From: Sphingomonas naasensis
GTDB lineage: Bacteria > Pseudomonadota > Alphaproteobacteria > Sphingomonadales > Sphingomonadaceae
NCBI RefSeq assembly: GCF_004792695.1
Contig: NZ_SRXU01000002.1
Location: forward strand, 248,001 to 312,000
Length of the DNA: 64,000 nt
Reading direction: 5' to 3'
Below the pieces are notes generated by a model that ran no database searches, was not told the DNA's origin, and saw nothing but the letters and a program-made list of their open reading frames with translations. Every line of letters starts with the position of its first letter. The stretch's first letter is position 1. Positions 37,812 through 45,984 of the stretch are shown here, piece after piece. The position numbers and the translations under genes were made by a program.

Positions 37812-40199
37812 ATGACCCGCTACGGAGCCGTCGCTCTGGTCTGTCTGGCGCTGGTCGTCGGCAGCGCCGGTCGTGCCGCCATCGGCGCGGCGACCGGCAC
37901 CGATCCCGCCGCGGAGGTCAACCCATTTATCGGCACCACGAATGGCGGCAACGTCTTCCCCGGTGTGAGCCGGCCGTTCGGGATGGTCGCGTTCAGCCCC
38001 GAGCTGACCCCGCTCCCGGGCAAGCGCTTCCCGATCGCCGCGCCGGGCGGCTATGAGTGGCGATCCAACGGCGTGCGCGGTTTCAGCCTGACGCATGTGT
38101 CGGGCACCGGCTGCACTGGCGCGAGCGGCGATATCCCGATTATGCCCGTCACCGTCCCGGTCGAGCAGTCCCCCGCTTCAGCCGAGGCTGGACTGGCCTA
38201 TGCCAGCATCCTCGATCACGGCAAGGAAAGCGCGGTACCCGGCGCCTATGCGCTCACGCTGGACAATGGCGTCCGTGCCGAGCTCGGATCGACCGAGCGC
38301 ACCGCGGTCGGCCGCTTCACCTTTCCGGCGGAAAAGCCCGCCAACCTCCTGTTCCGCACCTCGGACAGCGAGGTTGGCAGCAGCGCCTCGACGATCCGGA
38401 TCGATCCCGCGACGCGCACCGTCAGCGGATCGGTGACGAGTGGCAATTTCTGCGGCTACCTCGCCGAGGATCGCCGCGAGAGCTATTACACGCTCCACTT
38501 CGTGGCGGTTTTCGACCAGCCGTTCGAAGCCGGCGGAACATGGCGCGACGACAAGGTCACGCCGGGCGCCACGCTGGGCTCGGGTGCGACCGGCTATGGT
38601 GAGCGCGGCCATCCGCCCCTCGGCAAGGGCGCCGGCGGCTGGATCCAATTCGATCCGAAGCGCGCGCCGGTGGTCAACGTCCGCATCGGCATCTCCTATG
38701 TCGACGCGGCCGGTGCCCGTGCCAATCTCGAGAGCGAGAGCCCGGCGGGGACCACGCTCGAGGCGACGCAAGCCGCCGGCCGCGCCGCGTGGAACGCGGC
38801 ACTCGGCCAGATCGACATCGAAGGCGGCGCGCCCGACGATCGCACCGTCTTCTACACCGCGCTCTACCACGCGCTGATGACGCCCAACCTCTACAGCGAT
38901 CGGGATGGGCGCTATCGCGGCTTCGACGGCAGGGAACATCGCCTCGCGCCGCGCCAGACCGCCCAATATGCCAACTACTCGGGCTGGGACGTCTATCGCT
39001 CGCAGCTCCAGCTGGTGACTTTGCTCGATCCCCAGCGCGGATCGGACATCGCGCAGTCACTGCTCAACCAGGCCGATCAGAATGGCGGAATCTGGGATCG
39101 CTGGACGCATCTGACCGGTCCGACCAGCGTGATGAACGGCGATCCCTCGGCGCCTTCGGTCGCCGCGATCCATGCCTTTGGCGGGCGCAACTTCGACCTG
39201 AAGCGCGCTTACGCCTCGCTCAAGCGCGCGGCGACCGTCCCCACGCCCAAGGATCTCGATCGCAAGGGCTGCCCGGTATTGTGCACCGGCCAACGGCCCG
39301 GGCTCGATCAATGGTTGCAGCTCCACTACATGCCCGTCGGCGCACCCGGTTGGGGCAGCGCTGCCGACACGCTGGAAATGACGGCCGCAGATTTCGGCCT
39401 CGCCGAGCTCGCCCGCTATGCCGGCGACAAGCCCGGCGAGCGCTTGTTCCGCCAGCGATCGGGCTGGTGGCGGAACCTCTTCAACCCCAATGCCACCGCC
39501 GAAGGCGGCTATATCCAGCCGCGCAAGGCCGATGGCAGCTGGGCGCCTTTCGACCCGGCCTCCGACGAGGAGTTCGTCGAGGGAAGCGGCGCGCAATATC
39601 TCTGGATGGTCCCCTTCGATCCCGCCGGGCTGATCAATGCCCTTGGCGGCAAGGCCGCGGCCGCGCGCCGGCTCGATGCCTTTTTCCGCACGCCCGACGG
39701 CGCATGGGCGGTCACCAAATCGGGTCCGCTGCACGCCGAGATGGACAATGAACCTTCGATCGCATCGCCCTGGCTCTATCTCTTCGTCGGCCAGCCGTGG
39801 AAGACGCAGGAGACGGTGCGCGCGGCGATGCGTCAGATCTGGACCAACACGCCGCAGGGCATCTCGGGCAACGACGATCTCGGTCAGATGTCGTCGTGGT
39901 ATGTCTGGTCGGCGCTGGGGCTCTATCCGCTCTATCCCGGCCGCGCCGAGCTGGTGGTGGGCAGCCCGCTGTTTGCGCGTGCGACGATCGAGCGGTCCGG
40001 CGGTCGCATCGTCATCGCGGCGGACGGCGCTGCGGCGGACCGACCCTATGTCCGGTCGTTGGAAGTCAATGGACGGTCGAGCGACCGCGCCTGGCTTTCG
40101 GCCGATTTTGTCCGTCGTGGCGGCGCGCTGCGATTCACCCTGTCGAACCAGCCCGATCGTCGCTGGGCTACCGCCGCTCCGCCACCGTCTTTCCATTGA
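37812..40199 (+). CDS. GH92 exo-alpha-mannosidase, exported (second copy)
   Basis: This is a 795-residue calcium-dependent alpha-mannosidase. It starts MTRYGAVALVCLALVVGSAG (signal peptide), after GGGAGG six bases upstream. Motifs are VNPFIGTTNGGNVFPGVSRP, FSLTHVSGTGC, DNEPSIASPWLYLF and GNDDLGQMSSWYVWSALG, with QAFE-like carbohydrate-binding residues not resolved by eye. Two distinctive inserts are visible: CTGASGDIPIMP near residue 100 and CPVLCTGQRPGLD near residue 485. It is a different subfamily from the GH92 at 2513-4783. It stands alone on its strand, about 6 kb from a GH84 N-acetylglucosaminidase. Together they could trim mannose- and GlcNAc-containing glycans such as N-glycans or fungal mannans (inference). 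Confidence 0.94.
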   Translation: MTRYGAVALVCLALVVGSAGRAAIGAATGTDPAAEVNPFIGTTNGGNVFPGVSRPFGMVAFSPELTPLPGKRFPIAAPGGYEWRSNGVRGFSLTHVSGTGCTGASGDIPIMPVTVPVEQSPASAEAGLAYASILDHGKESAVPGAYALTLDNGVRAELGSTERTAVGRFTFPAEKPANLLFRTSDSEVGSSASTIRIDPATRTVSGSVTSGNFCGYLAEDRRESYYTLHFVAVFDQPFEAGGTWRDDKVTPGATLGSGATGYGERGHPPLGKGAGGWIQFDPKRAPVVNVRIGISYVDAAGARANLESESPAGTTLEATQAAGRAAWNAALGQIDIEGGAPDDRTVFYTALYHALMTPNLYSDRDGRYRGFDGREHRLAPRQTAQYANYSGWDVYRSQLQLVTLLDPQRGSDIAQSLLNQADQNGGIWDRWTHLTGPTSVMNGDPSAPSVAAIHAFGGRNFDLKRAYASLKRAATVPTPKDLDRKGCPVLCTGQRPGLDQWLQLHYMPVGAPGWGSAADTLEMTAADFGLAELARYAGDKPGERLFRQRSGWWRNLFNPNATAEGGYIQPRKADGSWAPFDPASDEEFVEGSGAQYLWMVPFDPAGLINALGGKAAAARRLDAFFRTPDGAWAVTKSGPLHAEMDNEPSIASPWLYLFVGQPWKTQETVRAAMRQIWTNTPQGISGNDDLGQMSSWYVWSALGLYPLYPGRAELVVGSPLFARATIERSGGRIVIAADGAAADRPYVRSLEVNGRSSDRAWLSADFVRRGGALRFTLSNQPDRRWATAAPPPSFH

Positions 40200-40252
40200 G
40201 CGAGCCCGCAAGCGCGAAGCGAGGCGCGCGCGACGCGCCGGGAACCGACGCC

Positions 40253-40465
40253 CTACCGGCGATGCAAGTCGCGCGCGCTCCAATCGTCCGCCAGCGCCGC
40301 CGCGCGCATCTCGAGCTCGGCGGCGTGACGCCGCCGCGCCGCGGCTACGGCAGGATCCGTCGCCATCGCGGCATAGGCGCGCAATTCGCGGGCGCGCCGA
40401 CCGAAAACCGCCTGTTCGGCGGTGATCGCACGACCGCGAAGCTCCTCCAGCAGGCTGCGTAGCAT
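40253..40465 (-). CDS. Small hypothetical protein, helical
   Basis: This 70-residue reading frame starts at 40465 (MLRSLLEELRGRAI) with a good GGGAGAG ribosome site about seven bases upstream. It is rich in Ala, Arg and Glu and probably all alpha-helical (TAEQAVFGRRARELRAYAAM, RRRHAAELEMRAAALADDW). No family is recognised. It sits between the convergent GH92 gene and the outer-membrane-like protein gene on the same strand. The ribosome site and sensible length support it, but a chance frame in GC-rich DNA is possible. Confidence 0.5.
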   Translation of the reverse strand: MLRSLLEELRGRAITAEQAVFGRRARELRAYAAMATDPAVAAARRRHAAELEMRAAALADDWSARDLHRR

Positions 40466-40569
40466 CGGTTCACTCTCCCACTGGATCCATAAGATTAAAG
40501 CGCGGGCGTCGAAATGGATCCCGTATGAATGATCCAAACGCAGTCCGAAGCGTGCGGCTCCGCGAAAGC

Positions 40570-41442
40570 TCAGCGGAATCCCACACGCAGTCTGAGCGAA
40601 GGCAAAAAGGCCACCCGGGTGCTGCTCGCGCCCTCCCGGTTGGACGATATCCGCATCCAGCGCACGCCCGCGCCGACGCGATCGAACGCGCTGCTGCCGG
40701 TCCAGCGGTTCATCGCCCCGGCCGCGTCGAGCCCTGCCCAGGCTTCGAATCGCCAATCGCGGCGCCCCGAATCGTCGCCCGCGTGCCACCGTCGTTCGAC
40801 CGATCCGTCGAGCTGCAGCGCAAGCGCATCGACGATCAGCGGGTGGACGACCTCGCCCCAGAGATTGACGGCCTGATGCTCCAGCCCGCCCGGTCCGAAC
40901 GACCAGCGCGGGCTGAGCTCGAGGCTGAACGCCGTGGGGCCGCGGCTGCGATAGAGCCCCAGACCGGCAAACAGCGTGTGCCCCGTCTCGCCGCGGGCCT
41001 CGAACACCCCCGAATAGCTGCGCTCGACGGCATAGCCGATCCACGGGCGAAGCCCGGCGAGATCGTTCCGCGCGCGCAGCTCGATCGACGCTCCTACCGC
41101 CGATGCGGAATCGATATCGCGATCATGCGCGATGGTGATGCTCGGCCCGACGTCGAACGCGACCTCCCAATCCGCTGCGATCGGTTCGATTAGCTGCAGG
41201 GTCATCGCCGCATTGGTCGCGCTGCTCGTCCAGGAGCGCATCCGGAAGGGACTGTGCGTCACCAGCTCCGGCGCGAGATCGAACTCGATACGCACGATAC
41301 CGCCATCCTGCGACGGCGGTTCCGCGGCTATTTCGGGCGAGGCCTCCGGCGCCTCTTCCTGCGCCCATGCGCCTCCGGGCGCGGCCGCAATCACACAAAG
41401 CGCGAGGCGCCGTGCCCGCCGGGCTGAAGCTCTGGAAGTCAT
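40570..41442 (-). CDS. Predicted outer-membrane beta-barrel protein of unknown function
   Basis: This 290-residue protein has a signal peptide (MTSRASARRARRLALCVIAA, cut after GAWA) and an acidic linker (EEAPEASPEIAAEPPSQDGG). It then has alternating amphipathic strands such as FSLELSPRWSF, ALQLDGSVERRW and WRFEAWAGLD, ending LRLRVGFR with an aromatic near the C terminus. That pattern fits an outer-membrane barrel. No family name can be given. It is followed by the small helical protein gene about 104 bases downstream and preceded by the universal stress protein gene on the same strand, 89 bases away. Confidence 0.75.
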   Translation of the reverse strand: MTSRASARRARRLALCVIAAAPGGAWAQEEAPEASPEIAAEPPSQDGGIVRIEFDLAPELVTHSPFRMRSWTSSATNAAMTLQLIEPIAADWEVAFDVGPSITIAHDRDIDSASAVGASIELRARNDLAGLRPWIGYAVERSYSGVFEARGETGHTLFAGLGLYRSRGPTAFSLELSPRWSFGPGGLEHQAVNLWGEVVHPLIVDALALQLDGSVERRWHAGDDSGRRDWRFEAWAGLDAAGAMNRWTGSSAFDRVGAGVRWMRISSNREGASSTRVAFLPSLRLRVGFR

Positions 41443-41531
41443 GCGCGAAGCCTAGGGCGCCGGCGGTTGCGGGCCATCGGGATTGACCCCGGGGCGCGAC
41501 GCGATCGCCCCGGAGCGCTGTCGAAACCGGG

Positions 41532-41972
41532 CTACCGCACGACGAGCACGGGGATCGGGCTGGTCGCGAGGACCTCCGCCGTAACGCTGCCGAGCACGAG
41601 GCGGCGAAGCCCGCGCCGGCCGTGCGAGGACATGACGATGAGATCGCAGTCGCGCGCACCCGCGGTCTCGACGATCGCCACCGCCGGCGCGATGTTTTCG
41701 AGACAGACCGTTTCGGCCGCGATTCCGGCGCGATCGGCAGCCCCCTTCACGTCCGCCAATATTCTTTCCGCCGCGCGGTTCCGGCTGTCGGCATATTCGA
41801 TGTGCAACGACGCGCTCAGCCCGACATCACCCGCGGCGTAGGGCAACACCGTCTCGGCGACCGCGACCAGCGTGGTTGCGGCCCCCAGAGCCTTTGCGAG
41901 CGCGAGACCGTGATCGACGCCTTTCTGCGCGACTTCGGAGCCGTCGGTGGAAATCAGAATGTGCCGGTACAT
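41532..41972 (-). CDS. Universal stress protein, UspA family
   Basis: This 146-residue single-domain UspA protein is the usual length. It starts MYRHILISTDGSEVAQKGV and ends with the nucleotide-binding loop (SSHGRRGLRRLVLGSVT) and SPIPVLVVR, so it is an ATP-binding type by motif G-x2-G-x9-G-S. It would act in the cytoplasm in stress adaptation. It is transcribed alone or with the outer-membrane-like gene downstream. The 203 bases between it and the divergent autotransporter hold no other feature seen. Confidence 0.95.
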   Translation of the reverse strand: MYRHILISTDGSEVAQKGVDHGLALAKALGAATTLVAVAETVLPYAAGDVGLSASLHIEYADSRNRAAERILADVKGAADRAGIAAETVCLENIAPAVAIVETAGARDCDLIVMSSHGRRGLRRLVLGSVTAEVLATSPIPVLVVR

Positions 41973-42175
41973 CGCATCCTCGCCGATCTGCCCTCGCGCA
42001 GGATAACGCGCCTCGACGCCTGCGATATCGGGGATTTCACCCGTCGCGCCGCCCGCGCGTGATGCGCCCGCCTCGCCTGCCCGCGCTTACTCAACGCGTT
42101 GCCGCAAAGCCGTTGCAAGCCGCGCGGCGACCTGCCGCCTATGCGCGGCAGTACAGCGTAAAAGGGGTGACGCCG

Positions 42176-45100
42176 ATGCGACGGAACGGTCGACGCGGAG
42201 TGTTTGCGCAACCTGGGGCGATCGCCGCCGTCGACCTGGCCCTGTTATTTTTCGGTTGTTCGATACCGATAGCCAACGCCCAGACGGCGCCGCCCCCTCC
42301 CGTCGATGCCACGCCCGAAGAGACCCCCGCGGTTGCCAACCCCGCCGCCGCCGCGCCGACGCTGCGCTTCTGGGACGGGAGCGATCCGGCGCTGCACGCG
42401 AACGGCGCGATCGACGGCGGTTCGGGCGTCTGGAGCGCCACCGCACCCAGCTGGACCGATTCGAACGGCGCGACCAACGGCCCGATGCAGCCCGTGCCCG
42501 CCTTCGCGGTTTTCCAGGGTGCTCCGGGCACCGTGACGATCGACGACCGCCAGGGCGTCCCCGCAATCACCGGCATGCAGTTCCTCACCGACGGCTATCG
42601 GCTCAATGGCGGGCGCCTCGAGCTCGACGGCGGCGCCTTCACCTCGATCCGCCCGGGTGCGGGCGTGACCGTCCGGATCGATGCCGAGCTGACCGGCGCC
42701 GGCGGCTTCTTCCTCAACGACTTCGGCACGCTGATCCTGTCCGGGGCCAACAGCTATGCCGGCGGCACCCGCGTCGATGCCGGCACGCTGATCGGCGACA
42801 CCCGTTCGATCCGCGGCGATCTCGAAAATGGCGGAATCGTCGTCTTCGATCAGGCGCAGGACGGCGTCTTCGCCGGCAGCGTGAGCGGGCTGTCGAGCAT
42901 CTGGGGATTCATGGTCAAGCGCGGCGCGGGCACGCTCACGCTCGGCGGCAGCAGCAACCTCGGCTGGCGGATCGACGAGGGCCGGCTGGTCGCCGAAGCT
43001 GCGCGCTTCGGCGACAATGTCGAGATCGCCGCTGCGGGAAAGCTGACCTTCAGCTCGGGCAGCGTCGCCGGCACAGAGACGCCGTATCTCTACGCGCTGT
43101 CGGGGAGCGGCGGGTTCGACGTGGCCGGCGCGGGAACGCTCGTCCTCAAGGGGCAGTCGACCGGCTTCACCGGCCAGACCCGGGTCATCGGCACCGCGCT
43201 GCGCGTCGACGGGGCGCTCGGCGGCACGTTGCACGTCGGCGAGGGCGGCGCCCTCAGCGGCGGCGGCACGGTGGGTGCCACCGATATCGGCACCGGCGGC
43301 CGGCTGCGCGGCGGGCTTGGGAGCACGCTCCATCTCGCCAGTCTCACGCTGGGCCAGGGATCGATCATCGACGCGAATTTCGGCCAGGCGGGCGATCCCG
43401 CGCTGTTCGCCGTGGCGGGCAATCTGACGCTGGACGGCACGCTCAACGTAACCGGGAGCGATGCGCTCGGCGAGGGCATCTATCGCCTGTTCAGCTATGG
43501 CGGGCGACTGACCGACAACGGCCTCGCCCTCGGCGCGCTTCCGCCCGGCCAGAACGCTGCCGATCTTTCGATCCAGACCGCGACGGCGGGTCAGGTCAAC
43601 CTCGTCTCGGGCGGAAGCGCGCGCCCGCTCCAGTTCTGGGACGGCGGCGACGCGACCCGCTACGCCAACGGCATGGTCGATGGCGGCCCCGGGACCTGGC
43701 GAAACGGCACATCGAGCTGGACCGGCCAGGACGGCAGGCGCAACGAGGCCGCCCGGCCCGGGGCGTTCGCGGTGTTCGCCGGACGTGGCGGCCAGGTGCT
43801 CCTCGACGGCAGCGCCGGCGCGGTCGCGACCGGGGGGCTCCAGTTCGCGGCCAATGGCTACACGCTATCGGGAAGCGGCCTCACCCTCGCCGGCGGCGCG
43901 CGCACCACGATCCGCGTCGGCGACGGCAGCCAGTGGGGCGGAACGATGATCGCGGAGATCGCCGCGCCGCTCTCGGGCAACACGACCCTCGTCAAGCGCG
44001 ATGCCGGCACGCTGATCCTGTCGGCGGCGAACAACTATACCGGCAATACCGAAGTCGAGGCCGGCACGCTGATCGGCGATTCACGCGCGATCCGTGGCAA
44101 TATCCGCAACGCCGGAACGCTGGTGTTCGATCAGCGGACCAACGACAGTTTCGCCGGCAGCATCGCCGCGCTCGACGGCCGTTCGGGCACGATGGTGAAG
44201 CGCGGAAGCGGCGCGCTCACGCTCACCGGCGCGAGCACGCTCGACTGGAATCTCGACGCGGGGCGCCTCGCCGTTGCGGCAAGCCGCTTCGACGGCGACG
44301 TCGCGATGCGGCCGGGAGGCGAGCTGCTGTTCGAGGAGCCGGGCGACAGCCGCTACGCCGGAACGCTCAGCGGCGCCGGTCTGCTGATCAAGGCGGGCAC
44401 CGGCAATCTGACGCTGACCGGCAATTCGGAGGGCTTTGCCGGCGACATCCGGCTCCAGTTCGGCCGCCTGACCGTCGACGGGGCGATCGGCGGCGCGCTC
44501 ACGGTCGAGGGCAATACGACGCTGGCCGGGCGGGGCAAGGTGCTGACCGTGCGAGTCGCACCGGGAGGAACGATCGCGCCGGGCACGGGGATCGCGACCC
44601 TGACCGTGGCCGGGAACCTGACCCTGGCGCCGGGCAGCCGCTACCAGGTCGAGGTCGATCCCTCCGGTACCGCGAGCGATCGCATCGACGTGCTCGGCAG
44701 CGCGACACTCGGCGGCACGGTCGCGCATATCGGGGCGAACGGCAGCTATCGGCCGAGCGCAACCTACACGATCCTGACCGCCCAGCGCGGGATTCAGGGC
44801 CGGTTCGACAAGGTCACCTCGAGCTACGCCTTTCTGAACCCGACGCTCGGCTACACGTCGAACGCCGTCACGCTGACGCTCACGCGAAACGACGTCCGCT
44901 TCGATGCGGTCGCGGCGACCGCCAACCAGCGCGCCGCCGGCGCGGCCCTCGAAGGGCTATCGTCCGGCAATCCGCTGTACGACGCGGTGCTGACGACCGA
45001 CGCGGCCGCGGCCCGCGCGGCGTTCGACAACGTCTCCGGCGCGTTTCACGCCTCGTTGCGCACGGCATTGATCGACGGCAGCAGCCTCTCGCGCGACGCG

Positions 45101-45952
45101 ACGCTCGAGCGCCTGCGCAGCCCGGCGGACGCGAGGCCCGGGCTGCTCGTCTGGGGTCAGGCGCTCGACTCCCGGAGCCATTGGCGCGGCGACGGCAACG
45201 CCGCGCGGCTCGACCACGCGACGGCGGGCGCGTTGGCCGGCATCGAGATGCAGGCCCTCGACGGCGGGCTCCGCCTCGGCATGGTTGGCGGGCACCATCG
45301 CGATACGCTGCGCGGCCAGGGCAATGCCGAGATCGACAGCTATCATAGCGGCCTCTACGCGGGCGGGACGATCGACAACTTCGCGTTGCGCGCGGGCTTC
45401 GTCTATAGCTGGCAGGACGTCGCCGCCCGCCGCGCCGTCGCCTTTGCCGGGTTCGCCGATGGCCTCAGCGCCCGCTACCGGGCGTCGACCGCGCAAGCCT
45501 TTGGCGAGGCGGCCTATCGCTTCGCGCTCCCGGCGGGCGGGCTGGAGCCGTTCGCAAGCGTCGCGCAAGTCCGGCTCGACGTCGGCCGCGGCCGCGAGAT
45601 CGGCAACGCGGCCGCGCTCGAGCTCGAACGCGATTCGATGGACACGCGCTATGCCACGGTCGGCCTTCGCGGCGACACCGCCCTCGCCTGGACCGGCGGC
45701 GGGCTGAAGCTTCGCGCATCGGCGGGGTGGCAGCACGCCTTTGGCGATCAACTGCCGGTCGTCGCCGCGACGCTCGACGGGCGGCGTTTCAACGTCGCCG
45801 GCCTGCCGATCGCAGCGGACAGCCTTGTCGGCGAACTCGGCGTGACCGCGGCGCTAGCAAAGGGCTTCCAGCTCGATCTCGGCTATGGCGGCGCGCTCTC
45901 GCGCAGCAACCAGGACCATCGCGCGCGCGCCGCGCTGAGCCTGCGCTTCTGA
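42176..45952 (+). CDS. Autotransporter with duplicated passenger module
   Basis: This 1258-residue autotransporter starts at the ATG at 42176 (MRRNGRRGVFAQPG), preceded by AAAAGGGGTGA; earlier in-frame ATGs lack support. The signal region ends about residue 36 (IANAQ). The passenger holds two tandem modules of roughly 420 residues. The first opens LRFWDGSDPALHANG (about 42362) and the second LQFWDGGDATRYANG (about 43628). Each continues with a sandwich segment and PATR-type repeats (AGTLILSAANNYTGNTEVEA, given in part: SAANNYTGNTEVEAGTLIG). A junction YQVEVDPSGTASDRIDVLG precedes the C-terminal beta-domain, which covers about the last 260 residues and ends LSLRF. No catalytic motif was seen. 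The beta-domain and PATR segment resemble those of the autotransporter at 16547-23440. Confidence 0.94.
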   Translation: MRRNGRRGVFAQPGAIAAVDLALLFFGCSIPIANAQTAPPPPVDATPEETPAVANPAAAAPTLRFWDGSDPALHANGAIDGGSGVWSATAPSWTDSNGATNGPMQPVPAFAVFQGAPGTVTIDDRQGVPAITGMQFLTDGYRLNGGRLELDGGAFTSIRPGAGVTVRIDAELTGAGGFFLNDFGTLILSGANSYAGGTRVDAGTLIGDTRSIRGDLENGGIVVFDQAQDGVFAGSVSGLSSIWGFMVKRGAGTLTLGGSSNLGWRIDEGRLVAEAARFGDNVEIAAAGKLTFSSGSVAGTETPYLYALSGSGGFDVAGAGTLVLKGQSTGFTGQTRVIGTALRVDGALGGTLHVGEGGALSGGGTVGATDIGTGGRLRGGLGSTLHLASLTLGQGSIIDANFGQAGDPALFAVAGNLTLDGTLNVTGSDALGEGIYRLFSYGGRLTDNGLALGALPPGQNAADLSIQTATAGQVNLVSGGSARPLQFWDGGDATRYANGMVDGGPGTWRNGTSSWTGQDGRRNEAARPGAFAVFAGRGGQVLLDGSAGAVATGGLQFAANGYTLSGSGLTLAGGARTTIRVGDGSQWGGTMIAEIAAPLSGNTTLVKRDAGTLILSAANNYTGNTEVEAGTLIGDSRAIRGNIRNAGTLVFDQRTNDSFAGSIAALDGRSGTMVKRGSGALTLTGASTLDWNLDAGRLAVAASRFDGDVAMRPGGELLFEEPGDSRYAGTLSGAGLLIKAGTGNLTLTGNSEGFAGDIRLQFGRLTVDGAIGGALTVEGNTTLAGRGKVLTVRVAPGGTIAPGTGIATLTVAGNLTLAPGSRYQVEVDPSGTASDRIDVLGSATLGGTVAHIGANGSYRPSATYTILTAQRGIQGRFDKVTSSYAFLNPTLGYTSNAVTLTLTRNDVRFDAVAATANQRAAGAALEGLSSGNPLYDAVLTTDAAAARAAFDNVSGAFHASLRTALIDGSSLSRDATLERLRSPADARPGLLVWGQALDSRSHWRGDGNAARLDHATAGALAGIEMQALDGGLRLGMVGGHHRDTLRGQGNAEIDSYHSGLYAGGTIDNFALRAGFVYSWQDVAARRAVAFAGFADGLSARYRASTAQAFGEAAYRFALPAGGLEPFASVAQVRLDVGRGREIGNAAALELERDSMDTRYATVGLRGDTALAWTGGGLKLRASAGWQHAFGDQLPVVAATLDGRRFNVAGLPIAADSLVGELGVTAALAKGFQLDLGYGGALSRSNQDHRARAALSLRF

Positions 45953-45984
45953 AGCATGGGCCCGGGCGAGGACGCCGCTCTATC

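Noticed and set aside
40466..41044. Upstream extension of the small helical protein to about 263 residues
   Set aside because: Overlaps the outer-membrane-like gene in another frame and lacks family features; the ribosome site supports the 40465 start.
42256..45348. A 1030-codon frame within the second autotransporter, same strand, other frame
   Set aside because: Extremely Arg-rich, no family similarity; the +0 frame contains signal peptide, PATR repeats and barrel.
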